Below are positions 48,570-59,366 of a stretch of 64,000 nt of DNA, piece by piece (the stretch's first letter is position 1; each line of letters begins with the position of its first letter). The notes beneath the pieces are model-generated. The model was not told the origin of the DNA, made no database searches, and saw only the letters and a list, made by a program, of their open reading frames with translations. The translations under genes and the position numbers were made by a program. Source of the stretch: Mikania micrantha (lineage: Eukaryota; Streptophyta; Magnoliopsida; Asterales; Asteraceae); the NCBI GenBank assembly GCA_009363875.1, contig CM018683.1, forward strand, positions 46,675,711-46,739,710, in the 5' to 3' direction.

Positions 48570-48925
48570 GACAAGGATTTCAAATCAAGATTTTAAATCA
48601 ATAGATCTTGACCTCTGAATTCCTATGATAAACATAACAAGGATTTCAAATCAAGATTCTAAATTAATAGATCTTGACCTCTGAATTCCTATGATAAACA
48701 TGACAAGGATTTCAAATCAAGATTCTAAATTAATAGATCTTGACCTCTGAATTCCTATAATGAACTCTGATGGAGAATTCCAGATCAAGGATACTAAGAA
48801 TACAGATCCTTGCCTCTGGAATCCTTTAATGAACTCTATGTGAGAATTTCAGATCAAGGATACTAAGAATACAGATCCTTGCCTCTGAAATCCTTAAATG
48901 AATACGTGTGAGAAATTTAATTCGG
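48570..48925. repeat. 66-bp tandem repeat, 5-6 copies, in gypsy-2 leader
   Basis: Units begin at 48570, 48636 and 48702 (gacaaggatttcaaatcaag ... tagatcttgacctctgaatt) and continue as more divergent units near 48771 and 48839 (agatcaaggatactaagaat ... cagatccttgcctctg) plus a remnant. The first three are nearly identical. Confidence 0.92.
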
Positions 48926-49140
48926 TTTCTAAAATTATAGAATTCCGATTCAAATTCCTTGACTCGATGTCTAATCTTAGAAAAATATCCCTAAGATCTT
49001 TCAAGCTTAATGTAGACTTAATGCTTACTTAAGTTACTTAGATCCTAAGTATCCTCAAGCCTATAGCACTTAGTACTATTGGGTAGCTTAGGTTATAGTC
49101 TAGGTCATTAAACATTGGGTTTTTCCTAGTTCTCTACAAC

Positions 49141-49156
49141 CTTGGCTCTGATACCA
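49141..49156 (-). other. gypsy-2 primer-binding site
   Basis: Minus-strand TGGTATCAGAGCCAAG, the initiator tRNA-Met complement with the mismatch outside the first 14 bases. Confidence 0.92.
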
Positions 49157-49164
49157 ACCTTGCG

Positions 49165-52100
49165 GAATCCACGGCGCGGTGACGTATGAACAGTTGAATC
49201 ATGCACAAGTATTGAATAAGAACAACCACAATGGATTACTAAGTTTCATAATGTTTAGACAATTGTTTAGTTACCGACAATCTATCTACCTAAAGAAAGA
49301 CAACTACAGACCCAAAATATAGTTACAAAATAAGATTTCAAACAAGACAATTAAACAATTAGGAATTTGTATGTTTCTAATCCGTCCTAGCATGTTTCTT
49401 CATCTTGTTCTATCTTAGAATAATCTCCTTAGTTGTCCCTGAGAAAGTCTTAAACCTGATTACCTAAAACACGTGAAAAGTAACTGTCAACTACAGAAGT
49501 AGTTGGTGAGAACAATAGGTTTAACATATGAAATCATGAATTTTGTAATATAAGGCATAGGTATATTAAAGCAATAATTGAATCACATGGATGAGCTGCA
49601 ACCCAAACTAACATCAAGTACATATAACGAGTGTAAACAGTCCAAAGACTGTTTGCACGAACACCAACATATAATCAAGTCCCAAACTACGTTTGGAGTC
49701 AGAAAATTAGTCAGCAACAGTGAATAAACCATACGTAACCGAAATCTGCAGTTAGTTTATAAAACCAATTTAAAATCTAACTGCAGCAATGGGTCTGCCC
49801 AAATGTGTCCGCTTTCCCTTGTTGTGATCACCCAGTACTAACGCTAATGAATATGAAACTTGATGCGTTTATAAGTTTGTTTACAACAATGGACACCATG
49901 CTTTTGATCCTTACTTTAAACTAGCGTGTTAATGCCTTATTTGATAACATGATTTGAAAATCTTGATTTAATACCATGAGTTGAATCCTTTGTTTTAAAT
50001 ACCATGAAATGAATCCTTTGATTTGAATGCCGAGAATGGTGACCTTGTAGAATAACAAGGTTTATAACATATTACTTAGAAAACACGAGTTTATAACAAA
50101 AGAGTTTATAAAATTCATTATTTAAAAGTGTTATCTTTTATAAAACCATTGAAGTAAATCCTTTATAAAAACAGTTCAAAGAACCTTTATAAAATCTTTT
50201 TAGTCGAAAGCGTTTAATATTTGATAAATCCCTTAAAACCATTGATGAATTCCTTGAAACAGTTGATGAATCCCTTGGATTTGTAAAATGAACCTGTAAT
50301 ATTTGTAAGTATACACACATCTTGTAAAATGAAATACGATTGTAAATAGATGGTTTGATCACGTGTTCCACCCCAAAACAATTATAAAGCAATAAAAGAG
50401 GGGCTAATGTTCTCACCTGTCTGCAGTAGACTCTGAACTACAACAATTAGCAAGTAGCAAACAGGACTTCTAACTGGTTCCTATATCATTGTAATCATAC
50501 ATAAGATATAAGATTTATAGTTGTATAGACTTTAATTCATTGATTGACTTGTGTTCTCTTCAACTTGATTACTCATGATTACATGATCTCATGGTTATGA
50601 TGGTTGTGTAAACTTGAAAGTCATGATTGAGGTACTTGATTGATCAATGATTCATGAAAAGACTACGTTATGAGCTTTTATGCACAACTCATTATGCATA
50701 AACAATATGTGTTTAAAAGTTTGATAAGTCATTGATTAACACGAGATTTGACATAAATGTTTCCATGGTTTGAGTCTTTAGGATTGTGTCTTGATCTCAT
50801 AATTATGTTGAGTTACAATTTAACCCAAATAAAAATCAACTCACAACAATTTTAAGTTGTGGGTCAATCATTGGGCCTTGAGTCCATGAAACAATGATGG
50901 ACTAAATCAAAGTCCATGAGTATTGTAAGTTAGACATGGCCAACTTAATGCCTTATTGGGCCAAGTCATAGTTTTCATTGGACCGATATAACTCAAATGG
51001 GCTCGGTTTAACCTATTGGGCTGGTTGCTATTGAAATAGGACCGAATAGAATTGAGTTGGGCCAACAATGGGCATACGGCCATGTATTGGGCCGAAGACC
51101 ATTATGTGGATCAAATGAAATAGTATGGGCGTGATCCAATTTGAGCTATTCATGGGCTGGATCAAATAGACTAAACCGAGGTCTTGGGCCCATCTATGAA
51201 TCGAAATAACAATGAATTGGGCCAAGGCAATAAGGGAATTTTCATGTTGTGGCTCGGCTGATAACATTGGCAGCGAACCTTTGGAGTTCAAAGGTCTAGG
51301 TTCGCCAGTTATGAAACATCACCAAGGTTTGGCCAAGTGGGTTGCGAACCATGCATGGTTCGTGGCTTGGGATGGCTTGCCTAAGGCTCGTCAGAAGGGT
51401 TCATCTGCATGGGTTCGTTAAGTGATTCAACCTGCAATTGTTCAGCTATATTCCAAGGGTTCGGTTCTATTGATAAAGCATAGATTCGGCCATAGGTTCG
51501 CCAACTAGGGTTCGCGAGTCAAACATGGTTCGCGACATGCATAAGGTTCAGCAAGTGAGCAACGAACCATGTAGGGTTCGTCTACGTGCAAGGGTTCGCC
51601 TAGGTTCGCTACTGCATGAAGATTCGGCTAAGGAACCTTGAAAGGTTTGGCATGTCGGGTTCGTGGCGTGCATGGGAGGATTGGTGCAGGTTCGTAGAAC
51701 CCTTTAGGGTTCGGTTGATTGAAACCAACGAACCTTAGGTTCGTTCCTGATAGTCGTTCGTCAAAGGAATGTTCGGCAGTCTACCCAAGGGTTCGGCAAG
51801 CTGATGAACAGGTTCGGCCGAAGCTGGCCTCACGAACCCTGGTTCGAGCCTTCTTCTTCCTTGAGCAAATCCTTACCAGATCCCTTTCTAGGCTTGTACT
51901 CTGCTGTGATAGGCTCCTAAGGTTGCGAAACTCGATCTTTGTGGTGCAAGAACCGGTTTTGTATGCGTTTAACAAACCCACGAACAAAAACCCTATTTTT
52001 CAGCACATTAATTCGATTATACCTTGATTTTGGCCGGACAAATCCACATATCTCTTGTACTTTAGTGTAGGGAATGTCGAGAGCTACGCGTGGACACCAA

Positions 52101-52892
52101 AAACACCGAATTCCGTTGAGAAATGAAGGAGATACGCGCGTTTGAAGTCGGTTTTCTAGAGAGAGAGAGGGTTGGACGAATTTGTAGAGAGAGAAGAGGT
52201 TGTTGGTGTATTAAATGAGGGAATTAGCCTTGTTCAAGGCTTTTATAGCCCGTGTGGTATTCGGGTTCGTTTCGGTCGCTCGGTTCGCATTTCCGGAACA
52301 AAACGCGTATTTTACGCGATTTTAAATAAAAGAGTTGTTAAACACAATAAAATGATGAGTTTCAAAATTGTAAAAATATAAAATAATTATTTTATCTATT
52401 TTTACTCTTCGTGCGTTGTCAGATCGTTCAACACATACAATTACGTGTATACCCGCAATCGCGTACGTTTTTCGATCGTATTAATTATTTAAAGTCGTTT
52501 AATCATAATTATAAGTTCAACATTCGTATCATTATGGATCGTCACCCATAACTATACTCAGTCTCGCTTACGTATTACGATTCTTGTTGAATTAATTAAT
52601 TGTCATAATATCCGTCTTAACACGACGCACTAACACTATCCTGTTACACCGAACGCAGTATATATATAGGGCTCACTCTCGCTGCCCACCACTGTTTCGA
52701 TATAACACGATACTGTTCTTGCCTAGTGTAATCGACTGTAAATAAATAATACATACTTGTCCCTAAATAAATAAGATCCTGTAACACACAAACACATTAT
52801 GTACAAAATGAATCACATTGATTAACTGAACATGGACACACACTGTTCTAACACTGTTTACGACTACCATGACTAAATGTACAAATGTTACA
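49165..52892 (-). repeat. gypsy-2 5' LTR (3728 bp, U5 end truncated)
   Basis: Nearly identical to the 3' LTR from gaatccacggcgcgg onward. The last 24 bp in element orientation (present at 39126-39149) are replaced by a few bases next to the PBS. It includes an intron (50416 to 49464), the GGTTCG array (51230-51860), the ACACGAAAGTACA block with one mismatch (52056-52068) and a cassette (52650-52726). Confidence 0.95.
52650..52726. promoter_or_regulatory. TATA/GGG cassette in gypsy-2 5' LTR
   Basis: Same as the copy at 42640-42715: agtatatatatagggctcac, cccaccactgtttcgatata. Confidence 0.55.
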
Positions 52893-52897
52893 GACAC

Positions 52898-53371
52898 CGA
52901 CGTCTGCTTCTTGCACTGCCATGTTACTAAACGGTTTCCAAAGAACTAACATCCTGCAGATGTTGACTTGAAGTATCTTTTGCATCTGCCATAGTCTGAA
53001 TCACTGTATGTAGTAAGGTCAAAGTTATGATCATTAGGGTACCATAAGCCAAGATCCGGTGTACCCTTCAGATAACGCAAAATCCTCTTCACAGCAATCA
53101 GATGTGATACTCTTGGTTTGGACTGATAACGAGCACACAAGCATGTGGCGAACATGATGTCTGGCTGAGAAGAAGTAAGATACATGACAGATCCAACCAT
53201 TCCTCGGTACAGAGAGGCATCTATTAACTCCCCCTTTTCATCTGGTGTAATCCCGAGATTGACAGCCAGTGGGGTACCAGCAGGTTTTGCATCCAACATA
53301 CTGAACCGGCTCAGAATGTCACCAACGTATTTGGTCTGATGAATAAAGATCCCTGCCTCAGATTGATCCAC
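52898..53371 (-). pseudogene. Copia RT C-terminus and RNase H N-terminal part
   Basis: Reads IFIHQTKYVGDILSRFSM, GMVGSVMYLTSSQPDIMFA, VKRILRYLKGTPDLGLWY and TTYSDSDYGRCKRYFKSTSAGC (first RNase H Asp), then a TAG for a Gln codon, FFGNRLVTWQCKKQTSVS, and the gypsy-2 insertion. It continues at 39120. An additional TAG separates it from the RT segment upstream (FFLGL, stop, VDQSEAG). Confidence 0.9.
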
Positions 53372-54158
53372 CTACAACCCAAGAAAAAATTTCATCTCCC
53401 CCATCGAGCTCATTTCAAACTTGTCTTTTATAACCTTCTTGAATTCCTTGCACAGACTATCATTTGTAGAACCAAAAATGATGTTGTCCACGTATACTTG
53501 TACCAAGAGTAAATCACCATCCTTCTTTTGAATAAACAACATGCAGTCAATGACACCTCTTCTGAACCCGTTGTTCAGAAGGTGAGTAGACAGTGTCTCA
53601 TACCACGCTCTCGGAGCTTGATGCAATCCATATAAGGCCTTGTCCAGCTTGTAGACTTGGTCATAATGCAATGGATCCTCAAACCCGGGAGGTTGATTGA
53701 CATATACAGTTTCGTTGATCACACCGTGAAGAGAATGCACTCTTGACATCCATTTGATAAACTTTAAATTTCTTGAAGGATACATATGCCAAGAAAATAC
53801 GAATTGCTTCGAGATGAGCAACCAATGCAAACATTTCATTATAGTCAAGTCTTTCAATCTGTCTGAATCCCTGCACCACCAAACGTGCTTTGTTTCGCAC
53901 AACGATCCCGTGATCATCCCTTTTGTAACGAAGAACCCATCTTGTGCCTATAAGCTTTGCACCTTTCGGCTTGTCAACAAGTTTCCAAACACCGAGCTTC
54001 TTGAATTGTAAGAGTTCTTCTTGCATGGCATCAACCCACGATTCTTCTCTCAATGCCTCAGTGATGGTTCGTGGTTCAACTTGAGAGTTGAAGCAAGAAT
54101 GGGCATAATAGTTCACATCAGCAAAGTCAAGAATATCTGCAAGACCACCTGAAGATAA
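53372..54158 (-). pseudogene. Copia reverse transcriptase
   Basis: Blocks in order: PRTITEALREESWVDAMQEE, LIGTRWVLRYKRDDHG, NKARLVVQGFRQIERLDYNE and KVYQMDVKSAFS (first Asp, intact), then a frameshift, VYVNQPPGFEDP, KALYGLHQAPRAWYETLS and the active site YVDNIIFGS. The YVDD motif has become YVDN, removing a catalytic aspartate. The frame switch near 53730-53750 also breaks the protein. Confidence 0.92.
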
Positions 54159-55860
54159 CTAATTTCTTGTCTTGAGCCTATCAAGCGGACTTCTAATAAT
54201 GTTTTCCTGAGGATGAATAAGATTAATTCTTCCAACAGGATGAGCAGGAACCTCAACCTGTGGATCAAGGTTGTTCAGATTCAAGTCCTCAAGAGCGGGT
54301 ACAATGTTGTCAACATTTGGTGCAGGGGCAACTGGTTGAACTGGATTATCATATGTGTCTAAGCTGTCATTATGTATGTGTATGGGAATTGAAGCTGATG
54401 AAGGTTGCACAGGTTCATTATGTGCATCATACATCATTTGAATAGCAACATCTTCATCTGAGTATATGGAAGGCATATTGAAAGAGTTGAAAAGGTCTGA
54501 ATAATCAAACATCCAGTCTGGACCTTTCCCAGGTGGGGGCATAGATTGTCTTTGAACGTCCACATGGTACCACTCCTCCACATTTTGAGTTGATCTACTG
54601 TAGACCCTTTTATTAGGAGTGTTGTACCCAAGAAAATACCCTTCTTCCACCTTCTCGTTAAACTTTCCTTGCTCGTGTTTCTTAAGCATCGTGCACAGAG
54701 CACCAAAAGGTTCAAGATACTTAAGATTAGGTTTTCTGTTGTGAAGCAGCTCAAAGCAAGTCTTCCCATGTCTCTTGACTATCAGAACCCGGTTCAGTGT
54801 GTAACAAGCATTTGCAACAGCTTCATTCCAGAATTGAACTGGAAGGGATGAATCAGCTAGCATCGTTCAAGCAGCCTCAATCAAAGTTCTGTTATTGCGC
54901 TCAGCAACGCCATTCATTTGCGGAACATATGGAGCACTGAATTGTTGGACAATGCCACGTTCATTGCAGAAGTTCTCCATATTGTGATTCCTGGACTCTG
55001 TCCCGTTATCTGTTCTGTGCATATGGATATTGAGCTTATAAAGTGATTCAAGTATAGTTACCAAAACTTGAATACTCTCAAACGTTTCTGATTTCTCCTT
55101 CAGAAAGGAAACCCAAGAATATCTGGAATACTCATCAGTGATGACTAAGCAGTATTGATCTCCAGCTATACTCTTGCGGTTGATTGGACCAAATAAATCC
55201 ATATGAAGAAGCTCAAGAGGAACAATGATTGAATGATACTTTTTCAGCTTGTGAGACTGCTTGGTTTGCTTTCCCTTCTTAAACAAGACACAGATATCAG
55301 ACAGGTTGAAATTCTTTAAGCTGACACCCTCAACCAAATTGTTTTGTACCAAATGGTTCATCTTGCGTAGGCTCAAATGGCCCATCCTCTTATGCCAAAG
55401 AATAGAATCTTTCTCTCTAGCTTTTGACATAAAACATGAAGCTGAGGAGGATGTTGTTGAATCTGTAGCCATGTTGAGAACATACAAGTCTTGCTTACAG
55501 GGTGCAGACATCAAAATCCAGTCTTCAGGAATAGTGATGCCTTGCTTGAGAATGTAACAACTGGAGTCATCAAAAAGAACTTTGTACTGCTTGTCACAAA
55601 TCTGTGATACTAAGAGTAGATTGTTCTCTAGCTGCTTCACATATCTTACTTTTTCAAATGAAACTTGGTCGTTTGAAAGAATACCCACACCGGTTATGAA
55701 ACCGCCTTTGTCACCGACAAATGGTAGGTATCCACCTCGAATTGAATTGACATTGGTGAGTAGGGAAATATCTCCAGTCATGTGCCTTGAAGCCCACTAT
55801 CAAGGATCCAAATGCTGTTAAGAGCAGCAGTTGGGGCAACCTGCACAAACAAAAACTATT
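54159..55860 (-). pseudogene. Copia protease and integrase
   Basis: Protease begins near 55850 with PTAALNSIWILDSG; directly after D-S-G one base is missing compared with the usual DSG-C-SRHMTG arrangement, shifting the frame into SRHMTGDISLLTNV. Pre-integrase: ILWHKRMGHLSLRKMNHL. The finger's CXXC reads ICVLFKKG, so the second Cys is lost. The integrase core has HMDLFGPI (Asp), HRTDNGTES (Asp) and GVAERNNRTLIEAA (Glu), followed by a TGA that replaces the Arg of EAARTML, then LADSSLPVQFWNEA. A linker reaches 54159, where another stop occurs (TRN, stop, LSSGG). Confidence 0.9.
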
Positions 55861-56038
55861 AGTTCAATTTGGGAACCCAAGCCTTTACAGTCTTGAGTTG
55901 ACCCAATGAGTCTCGTATCCAAACATCAATCCATTTTCCATCTTGGGTTACCTTGTCTGGAGTGTTTGAAACTGAAGTCTTAGAAAACTTAACTTTCCAG
56001 ACTGTGTTTTTACTGAAAGAGTTTTTCAAGTAGATAGA

Positions 56039-58761
56039 TCATGGTTTGGATTGATTGACATTAACAACCTTGGGAACATCCAAATTTACAACTTTCCCTT
56101 TACTCTTATCCAAAGGCTTGACAAGATTGGGTTGTTTGGACTTTTCCTGAGATGATTTACAATCAGATTTGACTTGTTTGATAAAATTCTGATTTTGTTT
56201 TCTGGGTGGTGCAACCTTAGGTCTAATCAGATGAGGACAAAATCTAACAACATGTCCAGGTACACCACACTCAAAACAAACTCTTTTGTCTTTATGATAA
56301 AACTGTTTGGATTGAGGCTGAGAATTTTTGTTTTGAAAAACATTTTTCTTAGTTTTGTCTTGCACAAATCCCAAACCCTTTGTGCCATTAAAAACAGGTT
56401 TATCAGACTCTTTGGTCTCACTTGCTTCACCATCATGTGAAGACTTCACAAAACAGATGGCTTTGGATAACTTTGAAACCATGTTTGTCTTGGGTAAGAT
56501 TGGGTCGGCCTTTTTGGCAACAGATGTCTGATTCTTGACATAAGAAACTTGAGGAGTAACATCAGACTCATCCTCAGAATCAGAGACCCAATCTTCAACC
56601 ACGCCTTCCACAAAAGATATCTCAGACATTGAGGAACCCTCATCAGAAATAATCCCTATAGGATCAATAACTAATGGAGTTATCACCTGAAAGTCTTTAA
56701 CCTCTTTGTCATTTGGAGAATTGACAAATCAGTTCAAGACTGGTGGGGGACAATGATTGTATCTTGTTTCTTTGCCCTTCCCAGTTTGATCAGTCCCATT
56801 ACTGATCATGTGCTTAATAATGTATGAAGAGCTTTCATAGCTCTTGAGCTTTTGGCTTAAAGTCTCATAGTCACACTCGACTATGGCAAGTTTCTTCTTA
56901 GTCTCATTGATAGTGTTGAGATAAGAAGTAACTGCATCCTGCTTATTGAGCACAACGATCTCAGCCTCATGTAACTGTCTGTTTAACAAATTAATTTTAT
57001 CCTGAAAATATTTTTCATTTGATTTTAAAATTCTATTTGCTTCAATCATTTGGTTGAGATTACTGATCAAGTCAGTATTGTGCTTCTGATAAGCCAGGAC
57101 CTTACTATCAAGGTCAATACAGTTAAAACATCTGGAATGAGAAGAAGAACAATCATCAAATACCTTATCTGACTAAGAGGTAGCAAAAGTGTTCACCATC
57201 ATAGCAAACTGAGTAGCAGATTCTTCAAACTCAACATCAGAATCTTCTTGAGTCTCTAATTCTGAAGTGCTTTCCGATTCTGATTCTGATGATTCCTCCA
57301 GACTGGTCTTTGTTTCTTCTAAAGTGCTCTCATCACTGGATCCATCAGCTTTCTAGATTTATGCAACACAGGCTTTATCTTCTCCTCCCTGATCAGGATT
57401 AAATCTGAAATCCCAGTTCTCTCCTTTATCATTTTGAACAATCAAGGCTTTGCAAGCATTTGAAGAACCTGCATGATTTGGAGTATCAATGGGCACAAGT
57501 CTTCGTTCTAGATTTGCTGCAGATGATCTCTGATTCTGAAAAGGATTCTTGTTGCCCATCTTCTTTCGTTTGTTGCACTGTCTTGCAAAGTGTCCTTTTT
57601 CTCCACAATTATAACATGTGAGAGATGACATGTCAAAACCAAATTTTGAATCCTTGTTCAGATTGATATCTTTTCCAGTTCTTCTCACAAAATCCTTAGC
57701 TCTTCTTACAGCACTAGCTAGAGCCCACATGATGTCTATCCTCTCCATATCATTCCGGTCTATCTGAGAATAATCATCATTTGTCAAGTGACGATTATCA
57801 ATCTTCCCAGGTAGTAATCCATCATAAGAGCTCACAAGAGTAGGCAGAAGACCCATGTCCTCCTTTGTAACCTCTACAGTCACTTTATCAAAGTGGTCTG
57901 TCTTCAGATTTGTGACTGTATGACTATTTTCTTTCTGAGAGGTTGATGTTGAGGATGATTGACTAAAGTGTATCTGGTTTGAAACATGGGATTCTTTAGT
58001 TTGAGAGTCAAAATCAGTCTTTAGTGGAGCATGAGAAGAAGCTCTCTCTACAGTAGGAGTAGAGTAATACAATGAAGGATCCTGAACTTAAGAAACTCTT
58101 TTTGCCTTCCACTTGTTCTCAATCTCTTGTTCTTTCAGCTTCTGGATAAACTCATTGATGTCCATGTTAGGCATCATCTCATTATGCTTCAAGACCGTAA
58201 GGAATGACTCCCATTTAGGAGGTAAAGCATCTGCCAAACACTGAATCTTCTCTTTTGTTGTAGTCTTGACCTGATGGTTGAACAACTCACTCAGAAGATG
58301 ATAAAATCTAGCAATCAGATCATCTAGGGACTCATTTCCCACATACATGAAACTGTTAAACTCTTTCCTCAAGGCTTTGGACTTTATATTCTTCAAAGCA
58401 TCATTTCCCTCATATCTATGTTGTAACGAATCCCAAAGTAACTTAGAAGAAGTAAACTGTCTGAACTGATGAAAGATATCAGTAGCAATGGATTGAGACA
58501 GAATAACATAGGCCTTCTTCTCAAAATCATATAATTTCCTCTATGGTTCAGTCATCTGGGTGACTAACATGGGAGTTCCATCTTCATTCAGTGGTCTCAA
58601 ATAACCATCCTCTATCATCATCCACAAGTTTGTATCAACTCCATTGATGTGTATCTCGAATATGTACTTCCAATGAAAAGTAACTTAGGAGCTTTATTAG
58701 AGTTCCCTGTCTCAATCTCTGTGAGTAACAAAGTCTGAATCCTATGATTCTGGTTAGCCAT
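56039..58761 (-). pseudogene. Copia gag, long with coiled coil and two zinc knuckles
   Basis: Start MANQNHRIQTLLLTE (58761); an upstream ATG is in frame but less likely. A frameshift near 58680, then KLLWDSLQHRYEGNDALKNI and ALRKEFNSFMYVGNESLDDL: the UBN2-like copia Gag core (58396-58088). Next come a Ser/Thr-rich part, knuckle CYNCGEKGHFARQC (about 57610-57570), Ser/Glu-rich acidic stretches, a long coiled coil (57070-56780: LNQMIEANRILKSNEKYF, KKKLAIVECDYETLSQKLK) and a second knuckle, CFECGVPGHVVRFC (about 56280-56240). It ends near 56039. At least five stops interrupt it. Gag of about 900 codons is large for copia and typical of Sireviruses. Confidence 0.88.
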
Positions 58762-58826
58762 CAAAGCTAGATCCTCCATTATATCTAGAACAAATGTATC
58801 CAACACTTAGAAAAGTTTTCAAAATG

Positions 58827-59095
58827 ATGGTCGAATGACTCTGAAATGACCGAATGTCGGGGTCCGAATGAGATGGGAAGACCGAATGAACAGAGGACAT
58901 AATGAACTGGTAGCCGAATGACTTGAAGACCGAAAGAGTATCTGCTGAATGAGAGGTAGATCGAATGAATGACCGAAGGAGCAGTAGGCAGAATAGGTGG
59001 AAGACCGAATGAAAGCTATTTGGACAAATGAGGCTATTCGGCCGAAAGAGGGCTATTCGGACGACTTATTCGGATGATCGACTCATTCGTACAAT
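58827..59095 (-). repeat. CCGAATG cluster upstream of copia gag
   Basis: More than ten CCGAATG or near forms (gaccgaatga, gtccgaatgag, tagccgaatgac, attcggccgaaag) in 270 bp directly upstream of the gag start in element orientation. 59100-59350 is leader without further recognisable features. Confidence 0.85.
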
Positions 59096-59351
59096 CTGGG
59101 GTTTTTAGCAACAAAAATCGCGATAACTTTTGATTTAGAGCAAATATAACCACCAAAATTGGTACAAAACTTCAAGACATCATTACCAACCAATTGGAAT
59201 GATTGATTTGTCAAAACATCCACAAAAACCGACGGATTTATAATGAAAAAGTAACTTGAAGGGCAACAAAGTTAAGGTTTTCAAAGATCTCGAACAAGCA
59301 ATCTGAAATATAGTGATTTGGATTGAAAATAGAGCAGAATCAAGAGCCAAA

Positions 59352-59365
59352 GCTCCGATACCACT
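59352..59365 (-). other. Copia primer-binding site
   Basis: Minus-strand agtggtatcggagct next to the LTR end; it matches the initiator tRNA-Met complement TGGTATCAGAGC except for one base. Confidence 0.8.
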
Positions 59366-59366
59366 T

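Larger units (their letters stand above)
47466..49140 (-). other. gypsy-2 untranslated leader
   Basis: A 1.7-kb stretch between PBS and Gag, against about 140 bp in gypsy-1. It contains two TATA/GGG cassettes and a 66-bp tandem repeat. No ORF in it looks real. Confidence 0.8.
39126..52892 (-). mobile_element. gypsy-2: near-intact Ty3/gypsy chromovirus
   Basis: A 13,767-bp element with ends tgtcacacc (39126) and gttaca (52892) and a perfect duplication GACAC (39121-39125 and 52893-52897) inside copia RNase H. The LTRs are about 3.7 kb and almost identical by eye, so insertion was recent. PBS, a 1.7-kb leader, one uninterrupted Gag-Pol ORF and PPT are all present. The only structural defect seen is a 24-bp loss at the U5 end of the 5' LTR. 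Confidence 0.97.

Noticed and set aside
41013..52381. Repeated ORFs at 41013-42370 and 51028-52381
   Set aside because: They are LTR copies of gypsy-2 crossing the GGTTCG array; the apparent conservation is LTR identity.
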